Shown one piece after another: positions 11,266-24,368 of a DNA stretch of 64,000 nt. Each line of letters opens with the position of its first letter. Position 1 is the first letter of the stretch. Below the pieces are notes generated by a model, which saw only the letters and a program-made list of their open reading frames with translations, was not told the origin of the DNA and searched no databases. The translations under genes and the position numbers were made by a program. The stretch comes from Moringa oleifera. Lineage: Eukaryota > Streptophyta > Magnoliopsida > Brassicales > Moringaceae. Location: positions 2,051,001-2,115,000 of the forward strand of contig JAJFZO010000049.1 of NCBI GenBank assembly GCA_021397835.1, read 5' to 3'.

Positions 11266-13480
11266 ATGAAGGTCAGAGTGGCAGCTTATTACCGTTGTTT
11301 TTTCGCTCTTTAGTCTTCCTTTTGAATTAGCAATGTCTTTCTCACTTTGTGCTTCTGTTTGGTTTCTTCTCTTGTCGGCAGATCTTCGACTGGGTGCAGA
11401 AGAGGCTGCATCACAACGTCCTTAAAGGTTTCAATCTGATCATTTTAAACTCCTCCGTTTTTCTCCATTTCTCTTTGCTTTATAACCTTCTCCTTGTGTA
11501 GATATGACTCTTCTTTCCGTATTATTACGAAACTTTTGAATCGCGACGTTCTGCTCTGCATTGCTTTCCTCGAATTTTGAACAAAATCGTCCTCATTCCA
11601 TGTCGTGTAGCATATCAGCATTTGTTTAAAAGGGTAAAAAAGTGTTCGTGATTGTTTCTGAAAGTTACAGTGGCCCTTTTCGCTTTGGGCAGATGGGCTT
11701 GCTAAAAATGTGAAGAAGACAGATTCGATTGCCATTGACAACAATACGCAAGCCTTACTCGAACAAGTAGCTTTTGTTGATGTACTTGAAGGTTGGAGAG
11801 AGGGCATTCTAACGATTGGCACGTTCGGTTTTGATACTTTAAAACCCTCCAATGAACGGAAAGAATATTTCTTCATGGAGAGCGAGGAAGAAGAAGAAGA
11901 AGACGATGATGATGATTACGACGAGGATGATTATGTTGAAGGAGAACAATTTTCAGTTAACGACGATGATGACAATGACAATAACGTTGATGAAGAAGCA
12001 AACCCATTGATTTTCACCACATTTGAGCACAACTTCGAAGATATTGGATCTCATTTTTATGATCATCAAACTGTCCGGAAACCTGATGTGATGATGACAG
12101 TCGATGGCCTTCAATTGGGTCCCATTGTAGATGTCATGGAGGTCGATCAAGGGAAAAAGAGAAGAACAACCCTGGCCGAGCTCTTCTTGGCCGATTCCGA
12201 CATCAAGAAGAAGCCGACGACTCCTCTGGAATTCGAAGTGAATATCTCTGACAAAAAGCCGCCGTCCCTTCGAAGCAAGAACGGCATCTCGTTTGCCAAG
12301 AAACTCATTCCCCATGTCGGAGAGGATTCACGTCCCATCAAGAAACTACATCAAGTGAGTGATATAGTCATCTTTTACGTGTACGTACGTGCATGTCTTC
12401 TTTTGTTTGAAATTAGACAATATTCTTTGACAAGGTAAAAAGAAAAATCACATGACATATAGCACGTAAACGGTTCTTCACTTGCATTACAAAGAATCAT
12501 TGGATATTTGAATGAGAGAATCCATTAATTACACAGATGATGAAGAGGATGCTGAAGAGGAAGATTCACCCAGAGCATGAAGGCAAAGCTTATAAATCAG
12601 ACGGGCTCGAGTTTCTCACCAGCAAGAAACATGAAGCTGGTGAAACAGTCTCTCTACTTCAAACCTCAGGTATGCACACTTACCATTTATGTTCCTTTCT
12701 GATTATTAATTACCTTGCAGCCTTTTATATAATTTTATAAATCTTGACCAACCAATCATTGGATATGTCAAAAAAAAGAAAAATTAAATTCATCCAACAT
12801 AATCAGATTCATTAATTTTCAGCCTAGTTCCCCTCCATGAATGTTCCTGATGGAACCTAATCCCACTTTCCTTTGGCCCAGTGTCGATCCAGACAATTCA
12901 ATAAGCTTTAATTTTCTAAAAATATTGTAAATATTTCATCAATAATGATTTATTATCATTATCATCACATTCTCCTTCTTCTTCTTCTTCTTCTTCTTGC
13001 TGTTGTAATATCATATTGTGGTTTCTACTTGTAGTGCTCTAATGGTACGTCGGGTTATGTCAAGGTAAGAGGACAAGAGAGAATTGCTGAATCTTTCTTC
13101 ACTGTCATTTTGCAATGATACAGTAGTAGTGGGTGCTCAAAGCAAATTACGTACTCTGAAAATAGCTAGATCCAACAAGCAAGATGTCAAATTAATCACA
13201 TTCCGATCATGTTGATCACGAAATGGAAATGGATCCAACGATCATCGTTCTTCCATAGAGTCTAACCATGGGGCCATGTTGTTTTCTCTACTAGCTGTTC
13301 ATGTCTGGTAAAAGGATATATGTAGGGACACCATCCGTTATCTTTTTCTCCATGATTATAGTGATCCACCATCTTCATAATTAGCATCGAACATCAGCTC
13401 CTTCACCGCATTATGCCTACATTATTCTCATTCTCTTGCTGATATTTCTTCATTTTCGTGCTGCAGATGCTACAGTTTGA
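11266..13480 (+). CDS. TAC1: TAC1 (Tiller Angle Control 1), IGT-family branch-angle regulator
   Basis: Predicted 286 aa from five coding exons: 11266-11271 (ATG AAG only), 11382-11427, 11693-12354, 12537-12669 and 13467-13480. The phases fit throughout. Diagnostic features are the start MK-IFDWVQKRLHHNVLK, the IGT motif GWREGILTIGTFGFDTLKP (~residues 47-65), an acidic tract of Glu/Asp (~80-100), KKRRTTLAELFLADSDIKK, and the C-terminal basic block KRMLKRKIHPEHEG. The last two blocks match rice TAC1. The protein ends DATV soon after SLLQTS and lacks the C-terminal EAR-like CCL domain that separates LAZY/DRO1 proteins from TAC1. The family is known to promote wide shoot-branch angles, acting opposite to LAZY genes. 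A possible 30-base cassette exon lies in intron 4, and that intron also carries a CTT repeat. Confidence 0.93.
12975..12998. repeat. (CTT)8 microsatellite in TAC1 intron 4
   Basis: Eight CTT units lie in the last intron of TAC1, about 36 bases before the acceptor-like TTGTAG at 13029-13034. The polypyrimidine run could influence use of that acceptor. Confidence 0.85.
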
Positions 13481-15610
13481 GCTAATTGATGATCTGCAAT
13501 AACTCGTGTTGCTTGTTGGGTTATCTTAATTTGAATTTTTTTGCCCATAATTTGTATGGAGATTAATGTTAATTAATTAATGAGGTTTTGTTGTATGTGA
13601 AACATGGAACCAAGTGATTTCTGTTTTGTAATTGATTTGGCTTTCGTATATGTTGGATGTCTGGTTGTTCCTTTGTGTTTCTCTTCGTGTTTTGACAATA
13701 TGATGCATCTCCTCAACCACTTGTTTAAACCTTATTAACTAAATTAATCCCATTTCACGACAACAAATAAAGATAAATTTGTCTCTGTTCTTAACTAGTA
13801 ATTTGTAGTTAGGGCTATAATCGATGACATTCATACAATGTTTAGTCTTTTGGTCTGTCGCCCGCATCAATCAGTCATCTTCAGTTCATTTAGATTCTGC
13901 TTCGGACATCACAAAAATTCTGAAAGGATTTACCCGAATGATGATTTGACAATAAAGGGCTATTTTGAGCAGCCCACATCGAAACCTCTACTGGACCCAA
14001 TCCCAGTTGTAACACTTAATGCCCATCTGACTAGGCTTGGACCCTAAATTTGGCCCATCAGGCTCGTCTGTCCGATTTCATTTATCATAATCCATTGGAT
14101 TTTTGGTCGTGGTGTGGCCCATGGAGGCCCAGATGTACCATTAGATTAAAATTAAATAAGGTACAACTATATAATAAAGTTTAATATAATCAGTCAAGAA
14201 AGCACAAATATTATGATTGACCATCTTGGGTAGGGCTTGAACAATGGCGGACTTGGAAATTTTGAGTTCAATTTCTTCTTCTTATTGGGCGTAATCTGGT
14301 AGAAAGCAAACCCCATGTGCGGCATGTGTGCAATTGGTAGGTGAAAGGCAACATTTTCAAATATACATATATATGCAAACAACCTTTGTGTTCACCATTT
14401 ATACATTCAATATTTACCTGGTGCAGACTTTTCGTCTGATTCATTGACTACATTGTATTCGCAGCCATCATTGTAATAAAGTTAATTAAGTCATATTTAT
14501 TGATAATTTAATAAGATAATTATTAAAAATATAGCGTCATAAATTATTGAATAAATATCATTTTAAATTTAAGATTTTACCTTTTATTTTGATTAAATAT
14601 TGAATTTTAAAATATTTTCAAACAAAATTTGGATCTATTAATTTTTTAAAATTTAAATATTAATGAAAATGATTACAACAAAATTAACAATATATTCATT
14701 ATTAAAATATATAAATTAAATAGATTTAATATTTGATTTTGATTTTATTTTTCGTATTTAAATAATTTTTTAAGATGATAATTGAATTTTTTTTACATTT
14801 ATAAAAAATTCAAATCAAAATTAATTATAAAATATTTAAAATTTTTAAAATAATTTAATTTGATATAAATTAATGAATCAATATTTATTAGAATATGTTT
14901 GAAAAATTAAAATTTAAGATTTTAAATAAATTTTGACAGTAAATTATTACATAGGATGAATTCAATTTTGATTTGAAAACTATACAGTGAGGTTGTGCTT
15001 TGAAGAATTCAATATGGGGCTACTAACGTGCGTTCTCAACCGAATTGCGGTTTAAAACGCTAAATGCATTCAACTCTCACGTGCTACCAACTTCTTTTCC
15101 TCCTTTTCTTAAATGTGCTATTTAAAATACTTTATTTTTATTAAATTACAATCTTCCAAAAAAAAAAGATATAACAAAATTTCCAAGAAAATTATGTTTT
15201 TTTTATTACGCCATTTAAATTTAATATATGGTTTAGGAAAATCTGATAAAGTAGATGGTGAAATTAATTTAAACTATTAAATAAGTAGAGGGATGTAATG
15301 GTAATTTCTGAGTGCATTTCCTTGATTTCTGGTATAAAAAGCAGGGGGCGTGTGCTCATCAGGTCATAAGCTGTCATTAGTCACCGATAACCAGTCAAGC
15401 GGGAGACTATCGAGGAGCGTGTGTGTGTCAGAATCCCATCTTCTTCGTTCGCTGTAAGGAAATCTCCTTATCTTCATCAACTAGTATCTCGTCGATTCAG
15501 ATCTCAGATCGGTTAATAAAACTCTGTTTGTTCTTCTTGGTTTTTCTTTTTCTTGAAACTTTTCGGTTTTTATTTTGATTTTGTGTGAGCAGCACTTTTG
15601 GTAGGAGGAA
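13481..15610. other. TAC1 to cytochrome b5 spacer, A+T-rich in the middle
   Basis: After the TAC1 3' UTR there is a stretch with several GGCCCA/AGCCCA motifs (about 13970-14130) without an adjacent gene start. Then comes a strongly A+T-rich block (about 14480-14960) with no coding potential. A CACGTG box lies at 15078-15083, and the cytochrome b5 promoter and leader follow. A plausible 5' UTR intron runs 15454-15592 (donor GTAAGG, acceptor GAGCAG). Confidence 0.5.
15333..15340 (+). promoter_or_regulatory. TATA box of the cytochrome b5 gene
   Basis: TATAAAAA is the clearest TATA element upstream of the cytochrome b5 ATG (15611). The distance of ~270 bases is reduced to ~130 if the predicted 5' UTR intron (15454-15592) is removed. 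Confidence 0.55.
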
Positions 15611-17488
15611 ATGGCCAAAGTTCATAAGTTTGAGGAAGTTGCAAGGCACAAGTGCAGGGACAATTGCTGGCTCCTAATCTCCGGGAAGGTCAGTTTACAA
15701 TTCTACGCTGTTCTTGATTTTGCTAATTATTACCGTTGATCTCAAGCTTTGTTCGAGAAACTAGAAGGTTTATATTTGTCTTATGATTTAATAGTTATTA
15801 CGGCTCAATTTCTCATTTCTACCCATGATTATGGCTTCTTCTTATAATCTGAACGGAGGATAAAAACTAGAGTTAAGATTTGAACAAAGTTGACTTCTCT
15901 CTCTCTCTCTCTCCCTCCCCTCCCCCTTTTGGTTCCAAAGATCCAATTCAATGCAGAAGAAAACAGTGATTGCTAAGCCTAGCAAAAGCTACTGATCATG
16001 TGTTGAGATACTGCGTGAAAATTAATATAACCAAAGAGAAAGATAAACTGTTGACTGTAGTTAAACAAAGAAGCAGACTATTGTGGCGTGGGTTTTTTTT
16101 TTTCTAAAGGTTGTCTCTGTTGCTTTTAAAGTTGTTATTATTATTCGGGAGATAGGTCTGAACTCTTGACGTCTGGGATTTTGTCGTGGCATTTCATATT
16201 GTCACCAGTTAACCAGAGATGAACAGGAATATGCTGTCCTATCTCAACCTGCAAATGAGAAAGTGATGCTCATAGCGCTCATGTTGTTCAGGAATATGCT
16301 TTCGTGGCAATTCATATTATTCAGGAGATGAACTGATTCTAATGAGTATCAAGTTAGATATTGATTCTCATAGTGTCTAGTCAAACTTGCACTAACCAGA
16401 GGATGATTAAAGGCATGTGAGAGAGGCTCCTCCATGCCTCTGAAAGAGTGCTCCATTAGAGTAACATAGTCGGTTTGGGTAGCATATTGATTGGATGATG
16501 TTGGAGGGGCCCTGGAAACAGGGCGATGGAATCCCCCCCGCCCTTTTCTTGGGCATATTCTTACGAAAGTTAACTTCTTGTGATGCTTTTGGGGGATGAT
16601 GGTATTTGCTCATTCTGAACTTTACATACAGAAACTATAACCACTCTACCTGTCTTAGTATAATGGAACAAATAATAAGAAACTCAAGAGGATTGGTATT
16701 TCCCAATTGTATGAATGTTGACCGATAGTTTAAAACTGATGGTACAGGTTTTTCTTTTCACAAACAGTTAACGAAAGAAATTTTTGTAGGGATCAGCATC
16801 AGGCAACTTTGACTGCATGCTGGTTGGTGTCCCTGTCATTTTCCCTTGACGCCTTAAAGTCTTTACCCACAATTCAAAAATTTTCACAATAGTGAATTAC
16901 TTGGTCAATGATCCTCCCTTCATGATTCTTGATTTTGTTCATAGTTAGACTTTGACCACCCCAAATAAAAGATTCAGGAATAAAAGAATGCATCAATTGC
17001 TGTATGTTCGAGTGTGTGAACATGTGTTGTCTGCGTATATATTTGTATTGGTATATCTAACAGCTTCCACAATTAGGTCTATGATGTCACCAATTTCATG
17101 GAGGAGCATCCGGGTGGTGATGAAGTCTTGCTAGCTGCCACTGGTACTGTCTACCAAATTCACTTGTTTTTAGTGTCTTAATGGAATCATGAACACAGTG
17201 CCATGAGGTTAACATCAGAAGCCTATTGTGAACTTTACAGGGAAGGATGCAACTGATGATTTTGAAGATGTGGGTCACAGTGATGATGCAAGGGAGATGA
17301 TGAAAAAGTATTACATTGGTGATGTTGATAAGTCTACTGTTCCAGTAACCAAGAAATACACTCCACCTCCCCCTGCAAGCCGGAATGTGGATGATGGATT
17401 TGGGATTAAGATCTTTCAATTCTTAGTACCCTTGTTGATATTGGGCTTAGCATTTGCTTTTCGATTCTACACCAAAAAAGAAGATTAG
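15611..17488 (+). CDS. CB5-C: Cytochrome b5, tail-anchored (CB5-C-like)
   Basis: Predicted 130 aa from exons 15611-15688, 17077-17143 and 17241-17488, all in frame. It is an electron carrier that passes electrons from reductases to ER desaturases, hydroxylases and some P450s. The haem-binding core is present: [16 protein letters not shown] with the first haem His, and [19 protein letters not shown] with the second. The C-terminus has one hydrophobic helix (~residues 104-124, [19 protein letters not shown]) and a short polar tail TKKED, the layout of a tail anchor in the ER or an outer organelle membrane. Intron 1 is long (1.39 kb). The neighbourhood (TAC1 on the left, CYP78A on the right) matches the place of CB5-C (At2g46650) in Arabidopsis, which is why I use that symbol; the subtype is inferred from synteny. 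Confidence 0.93.
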
Positions 17489-20400
17489 TTTGATCATTCT
17501 CCTGTTGAATTTGTCAAACATTGAGCCAGAGCCCTTTTAAATAGTTTGTTTGTTAAGCTTACATTATACAACCGAACCACATCCATTGTAATCTGGATTT
17601 GTTATTTTTGGTTTTTAATAATAATGGCCTGGCATTCCTCCTAGTCCACATATTTTCTTAAGCCATACTCTTGCTGTTCTTTCACTCCTGTTTTCCATTT
17701 CAAAAACTATAAAATTCTAACTCCGTCCAGCGTCATTGCATGTTCGTATGTTATGTGGTTCAAAGCTCCAGAGTATTCTGCTTTGATGGCAGGTGAATCT
17801 ATGATCATCCAACACGGGTTTTACTATATGTTAATTTTATATATCGGTATTATTTTATGTTAATGCTATACATTGTTGCAGTAACTGTATGTTAATGAAA
17901 TTTGTTTAACAGTTAAAAGTAATTCATGTATTTATTTATTGTACATAAAAAGGAAAACATTCTACAATATCAAGACAGAAAAAGAGAATATAAGACATAA
18001 TTAATTATATATGTCAAATAATACGTATAGGAAAATGCTAGATATTTGTTAATAATAATATATTCCATAAATATTAGTGTCATTAGTAAACTGTACGGGA
18101 GAGGACAACATTTTCCACGATGCAACAAACGGGCCAATTAAATGGGCTCAATGGTAACTTGGAAACTTGGTGGGTTTTGCTGCTAAGCCACAACGGGCTT
18201 TTCAATTAAAAGGCCGCCATTAGACTGAACCCCGAACCATTACGCTACAGTGCTGTTCGTCAATGGCCTTTTTACGGCCCAATTAATCCCAACAAGTCTG
18301 TTTATTAAAACTATAAAATCAATTAAGTAATAAATAAGACTTATTAAATTCATAAGTTTTGACAAGCAAAGTAATCAATAATAGATAGTTAAAATGATTA
18401 TTTTCTAAATTTCTACTTAATTTCATTAAGTTTCATTCTACTTCCGGTGACCTAATAGTATACCAATAAACCCAAGATTTGGAATGAAGGGGCCAGCTCA
18501 TATGCTATTTGGATTTTGCTTCCATGGGGCAGCATTCAATTCCTCGTCTTCCTTCAGTACATAACAAAGCTATGAATGAGCTAATTTAGTTGGACCGACC
18601 GACCTCCAAACTTTACCGTAATCATAATTAATTCTCATGCAAGATTAGTACCAGACATAGTTAATAAGCCTGAATTAACTTTAACTACCATGCAGTACAA
18701 ATTAAATGGCATTGACAGATAAAAAAAAAAGAGTTGGTTGGTTAATGCTTGCCAAATCAAGAGGAACAAAGGCCTAATTTTTCCTGATTAACCTTTCAGT
18801 AATTAATCTCAATTGTAGAAAATTACAACACCGACGGTGGGGGATTAGAAGGTCACATTAGCTGTATGATTAGTCGGTCTCTGGCCTTCAATTCTGCGAG
18901 ATTTCTGGGATATGCTTCGCATTCATGAATTTTGGCCGGTGGGATTAGATATTACGGATCAGCAATTTTCACCAACTAGACAGATAGGATGGTTCCTAAA
19001 CTAGACATGCATAAAATGTTCAACTACGACACAACATCCTTATCTTGCTAATCCACTATTAGGCCGACCGATCAGCTTAATGACACGATAGCCTTTGCCC
19101 TTTTCCCGTTGCATTATTATCCAAAGAGTGCGTCCATGATCTCACATAATAAAGCTTAAATTTCAATATGCATGCTTTAGGGTTTTTCAACAAATCATAT
19201 CATTAGGGTTACATAATTAATGCTCCATAAGCAATCACATCATGGCCACATAACCCTCTACATGCATGAATTAACCAATTCATTTATCCAAAAAAAAAAA
19301 AAAGAAAGATACCCATTAGATAATTGATTAATTAATTAATTAAAGTAGTTAATTATGTACTTTTCTGGTTATTATTAGCAAGTAGGCAATTAACAAAACC
19401 CATAAGAAACACACATGTATGGATTTAGCTAAGTTTTGAGTGATTAAAGAGGTTAATTAAGATAAGAGGGAACTGTTTGAAAAGAGCAAGGCAGCAAAGA
19501 ACATAGACATGAAGCATAAATCATCTTATCCAAAACATTGGATTCATGCTTCGTTGTTGTTTTGCGTTCAGATGTCTTGGGTGGTCGCCATCTTTGTCTA
19601 GCAGTCTTCTGCCATGGAAGATTAAGGACTAATAATAATATTCAACGTTAAGCTAAATCGACCTCTTATTGAACCGTTGAGAAGTCTCCATCGATCATCT
19701 TCATCAATTAATGTTTACCACATCGCTGTCACTGACTCCATTTGCCATACTCTTAAATAGCTTCTTAATTTCACCAGCCAGATGTGTCGACAACAACTTA
19801 TCACCATTAATCTGCACACCACCATTTATTTATGCTCCCTCCATCTCTTTCATTTGTCGGTGTTTTCTAGGGTTCCTTCACCCATCCCTTCCTCAAACCC
19901 TAATGCTCCAACATCCATTCTCAGTATCAATGAATTTAATTTTTTGTTACTTTCAATTTTTGTTGATTTTTCATATGAAATTTAAAACACGTATCAATCA
20001 TTAATTTGAAGATAAATATGAAAAAATTATAAATTTAATGCATTTTTAAATTTGAGTTTTGAATTTTAATTTGATTTAATTTTGTTTCGAAATATCAATT
20101 TATACTATATTACACTTTTACTCAAATTAATAATAATTTTATAGTTAAAATAATTAAAAATAACTCAAATGAATTTTTCATTCTATTTAAAATAAACAAC
20201 TCAAATTTAAATAATTTTAGACTCACAAATAATTTTTATGAATTTTTAAAAGTTTTCTTAGTACATTTTTTTTAAAAATATTTTCAATACTCAAGAATTT
20301 TTTAATTTTTTTATAGTGATAGTTTAAATATTTTTTAATATCTGTGTAAAATTTTAAATATTATAATATCATCAATTTAAATATTTTTAATTTTTTATAA

Positions 20401-22463
20401 TGTTTAAATTAAAATAAAATAATATATATAAAATCAAAGCAAATTAAACTTTAAGATCCAAATTAAAAGTATATATAGTTGAAAGTTTTTTATATTAATT
20501 TTAAAATATATTAAATATCATACGTTATAATGTATTTAAAAATTCAAAATAATACAAATCAAAAGAAAGTGCCGATTTATTTTTGATATATCAATACTGT
20601 TCAGCAGACAAGATTTTGGGTTCCGAGTAGGATGATGTGCTTTGAGAGAATTATAGAGGAAAACTATGCTCAGAAGAAACCAAGGGGAGCAGTTGTGTTA
20701 TATAATTTGCAATAATCAGTGACATTAATCACCCATGACGCCTGCGAAAACTTAGAGCTTGCTAAGGGCATATAAATGTAATCAGCAACGAACCAATTTA
20801 ATCATGTTCTTGGCACGGAGTTTGAGACGTGACAATACATCGTGACACTATGCTTAGTGCAATGTGTAAGTGTGGTGAATACTTTATTGTCCATAAGGTC
20901 AATGCCGTGTCATAATTTTATAAATGCCGCTGATCTAACTATTTTGCACACCGTCATAACTATGTCACTGAGGCTGCCAACTAGCCCTTGTTTAAATTGA
21001 AATTGGTCGTCACACACAGTTGATTATTGATTAATTGACCATAATTTTCTTCGTGATTCATTAGGAATAAAGATTTTCACATGTCGAAATTAAAACCCTT
21101 TTCAAATTTAGGGTCACGATCAATTGAGTAATTTTTATTTTTTTTTCAAAAAATAAAAAAGAAAAGAAATGGGGTCATGTTGGGTTTTTAAAAATAATTA
21201 TTATAATGTTTAGGAGAATGTCAAGCCATTGGACAAAAACAAAGAGCTGCAGGAAAAAAAAAAAAAGAAAAAGAAGCAGGCATGAAAATACCTTGTGATA
21301 TATGTTGTGAATTATATAAGAAGACAGATGAAAGGAAACATGATCCTCTCAATCATTAATTAAAAAAAAAAAGAAGAAAAAAAGTGAGAGACAGAAGGAA
21401 GAGGGACGAGACATGAAAAGGGACAATGATATCTTCTTCAATCTTATCAAACAGGGATTAAAAATGTGTCCATTTCCATGTTCCTCTTCTTTCCCAAGTA
21501 GTTGGAACATTGTGTTTAATGTTTCCAATTCTTACAAATCATAACCTCTCTAAGCCATGATTTTTCCACAGAGCCTTAATTAAAAATTATAATATTTAAC
21601 AAATATAAGATGTGAAAATTAATTAAATTAGGTGTAATCATATAGTTTCATTAAAATTATTACAATATACGAAGTATGTAAGCGAAATATAATATCTCTC
21701 ATTTTTTAATGCCCAAAAGTTTGAACTTACTGTTATGACAAGGATGTTTGATATATATAGAAGAAAGAAGGGTAAGTGAATGTGATGGAAAAATGTTAAT
21801 TAAATATATAAATCATGACATATGATAGCAAAATTAAAACTAAAAAGGACAGTTTGTAATTAATACGGTATGTCCAGTTCTGATTAAGACATCTGCTCCA
21901 CACAGACAATAACACATCTGCTCTTGTCTTCTGAGTCTTTGCAGGATACTTATCATTCAATGTAGACAACATTATTATGTATTTCATAAACCCAGCTGCC
22001 TGCTCTCCTGTTTGCTTTATAGAAGATTTATGCACATAATCTTTGAAACGGATTAACACTTTATATTTAACAAGTCTTGATTTATTAATTTTATTTAACT
22101 TAAAATTTGTTTTAAAAGGATAATAGAAAATTTTAATAATATTTTTTATTATTAAAATACTTAAAAAATAATAGTTTAATTTTTTTATAAAATTTTTAGA
22201 TAAGATTCAATTTTGATAAATTTAAAAATATAAATTTTGTTAGATTATATAAGGTGGAAAAGTGAAAAAAAGGGAGAAAAGTGAAATGGAAAGGTTACAG
22301 AAAGAAAAAGGTTGTAATATTACTTTTCAACCGTATTTACAGCGCTTAAAACAGATTAAATTTTAAAGACTGACAATTTTGGGAAACTGAAAAGTGAAAC
22401 CCCATGACATACAACAGCCCAACGCAACGTCTTCCTTAAACGGTGTGCTTTTGCTTTTGACAT
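17489..22463. other. Long spacer between convergent cytochrome b5 and CYP78A genes
   Basis: The cytochrome b5 3' UTR ends near 17620, where an AATAATAA-type signal lies. About 18130-18290 has several TGGGCT/GGGCC/GGCCCA motifs with no gene beside them. From 19980 to 20590 and from 22070 to 22250 the sequence is extremely A+T-rich. No ORF carries a recognisable domain. The right end should hold the CYP78A 3' UTR. Confidence 0.5.
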
Positions 22464-24259
22464 CTAACGAGCGACTTCCAGGCTGCGCCTTGAACGCACT
22501 TTAACACACAGAGGATTAGCCATCTCGCAAGACAGCCTCAGCACCTCTGATAGGTCAACACCGTCCTTTTCATCGCATGGTACCCATACGAACTCGTGTA
22601 AAAGAGACGCGATCCAATGGCTGACCGTGGTCAAGCCCAAGTTCTTTCCCGGGCATGTCCGCCTACCCGACCCGAATGGGGCCAGCCTGAGATCCGAACC
22701 CAGAACAGAGAACTCCACCTCACCTTCTTTAGTCACAAACCTTTCTGGCATAAATTCCAGGGGGTCTGCCCACACCTGTGGGTCCCTTGATATAGCCCAC
22801 ATGTTCACCATGGCTGTGGTCCCCGCTGGCACGTGATACCCATCAATTGTTGTATCCGTGATGGCTAGTCGGGCCCACGAGAGAAGCGGGCCCGGTGGGT
22901 GCAGCCGCAGCACTTCTTTTACCACAGCCGTCAGATACATCAAGGACGTGATGTCAGACTCTTCTACGGCTCGTGATCGGCCAACGACTCGGTCAAGCTC
23001 ATCGTGGACCCTAGACTGTACATACGGATGCAGCACCATCCTTGCTAGGATCCACTCGATCAGAACAGCTACCGTATCTGTTCCTCTGAATATCATTTCC
23101 TGCACCCAAAAAAGCAGTAAACACAGATGGCAAAACTTAGTACATGTACCCCATGAATAATAGCTTACTAGTACATATTGTATTTTATTTTGTGAGTTTT
23201 CTCGCGTGTGTATACGTGGGGACCAAAATAAGAAAACAATAACTGTAAGATCCACGGGTGGATAATACATGTAAACTTAGCTACTCACCCAAAGAACAGC
23301 GATCATATCGGGGTCGGATAGCTTATCGGGTCCATGAAGAGAGAGCAAAACGTCAACGAAATCTCGGGTTTTATCGCCCGTTTGAGCTCGGTGTTCGGCT
23401 ATGATTCGGGTGACAAACCGGTTCACTTTAGGTACGAGTTCTGAGCACCTGAACCGGATTTTTTGTGGGTCAAATTCGGCTAACCAAGGGAGATGGTCGG
23501 TCCAATTTAGGATACCTAATAGGTCGTACCCTTCATCAACCAGCTTTCTTAGCTCTTCAACTTCATTGTTAATGGAATCTAAACTGTATTTTTTTCCGAA
23601 GACTGAAGACATCATGTTGTTTAGCGAAGCTCTTTTTAGCACTTCGCGTACATGAAAGCTCTGTTGTTGGTGACAGCCGAAGATGGTCACCATCTGAGAA
23701 GCAATCAGACGTCTCTGCATCTCGGCATCTTTGATTTGCTTGGGGCTAAACAGGTGAGTAGCAGCAATCCTCCTAAGCGTTCGCCAGTACACACCATAGG
23801 AAGCGAACCCAATTGCTCGGTTGAACATCAAGCTATAAGCAGACTCCTTCACTGGGCGGTCGGCGAAAACCGAACTGTTGAGAATCTCTTTCGCCACGTC
23901 GGGTTACACGTCACTATGACCCTGGTTTCACCAAGGCTAAACGCCATGAGCTTCCTCGCCTTGCATGCCTCAGCCGCTGCTGCAATCCGGCGGTGCGCTA
24001 GTCTGGCCATGAGTTTCATGCTGCCAACAAGAGGCAACCCTCTAGGACCTGGAATCGGGTTGGCCGCAGACCTAAAGGAGCATCTTTTAAATCGATACTT
24101 CCCCCAAGCCGGACCTCCAGGGTGCGCCCAGTAGAGCATAGCTATGGTTAGCCAAGCCAACGCCATGACCAGGAGCGACCATGCAATGTTGTCTTGTGTA
24201 AAAGCGCTGCATTTGGATGCAAGAGCGAACACCCACAGACTCTCCGTGTTGGTTCTCAT
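22464..24259 (-). CDS. CYP78A cytochrome P450, exon 1 carries a one-base frameshift
   Basis: Two exons on the minus strand, 24259-23289 and 23099-22464, with a phase-0 GT-AG intron. The family is haem monooxygenases (KLUH, CYP78A6/EOD3, CYP78A9) that promote seed, fruit and organ growth. Visible features: N-terminal membrane anchor; hinge [14 protein letters not shown]-helix [18 protein letters not shown] (ExxR); FMPERF; haem loop [10 protein letters not shown]. Exon 1 is 971 bases, one short of a whole number of codons. After VIVTCNP (residue 120) the frame slips by one base near 23898-23903. As written, translation gives TWRKRF and stops at 23849 after 136 aa; one extra base would restore a full-length ~535-aa protein. 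Everything downstream is intact, so a sequencing error or recent mutation is likelier than old decay. The ATG at 24259 is the first in frame and fits family N-termini. Confidence 0.88.
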
Positions 24260-24360
24260 AGTGGCCGATACTGAGAGCAATGGAAGGGAGAGAGAGAAGC
24301 ACAGAAAGAAAAAGGACACTGGCTTTTGTTTTTGAGGCTAAAACGAAAGAGGTTGGTTGG

Positions 24361-24368
24361 TATATATA
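24361..24368 (-). promoter_or_regulatory. TATA box of the CYP78A gene
   Basis: TATATATA is preceded on the minus strand by CCC (CCCTATATATA), 102 bases upstream of the ATG at 24259. Position and context fit a plant TATA box. Confidence 0.6.

Noticed and set aside
24260..24319. Upstream extension of the CYP78A ORF (20 residues)
   Set aside because: It would start at GTG; the ATG at 24259 fits CYP78A N-termini.
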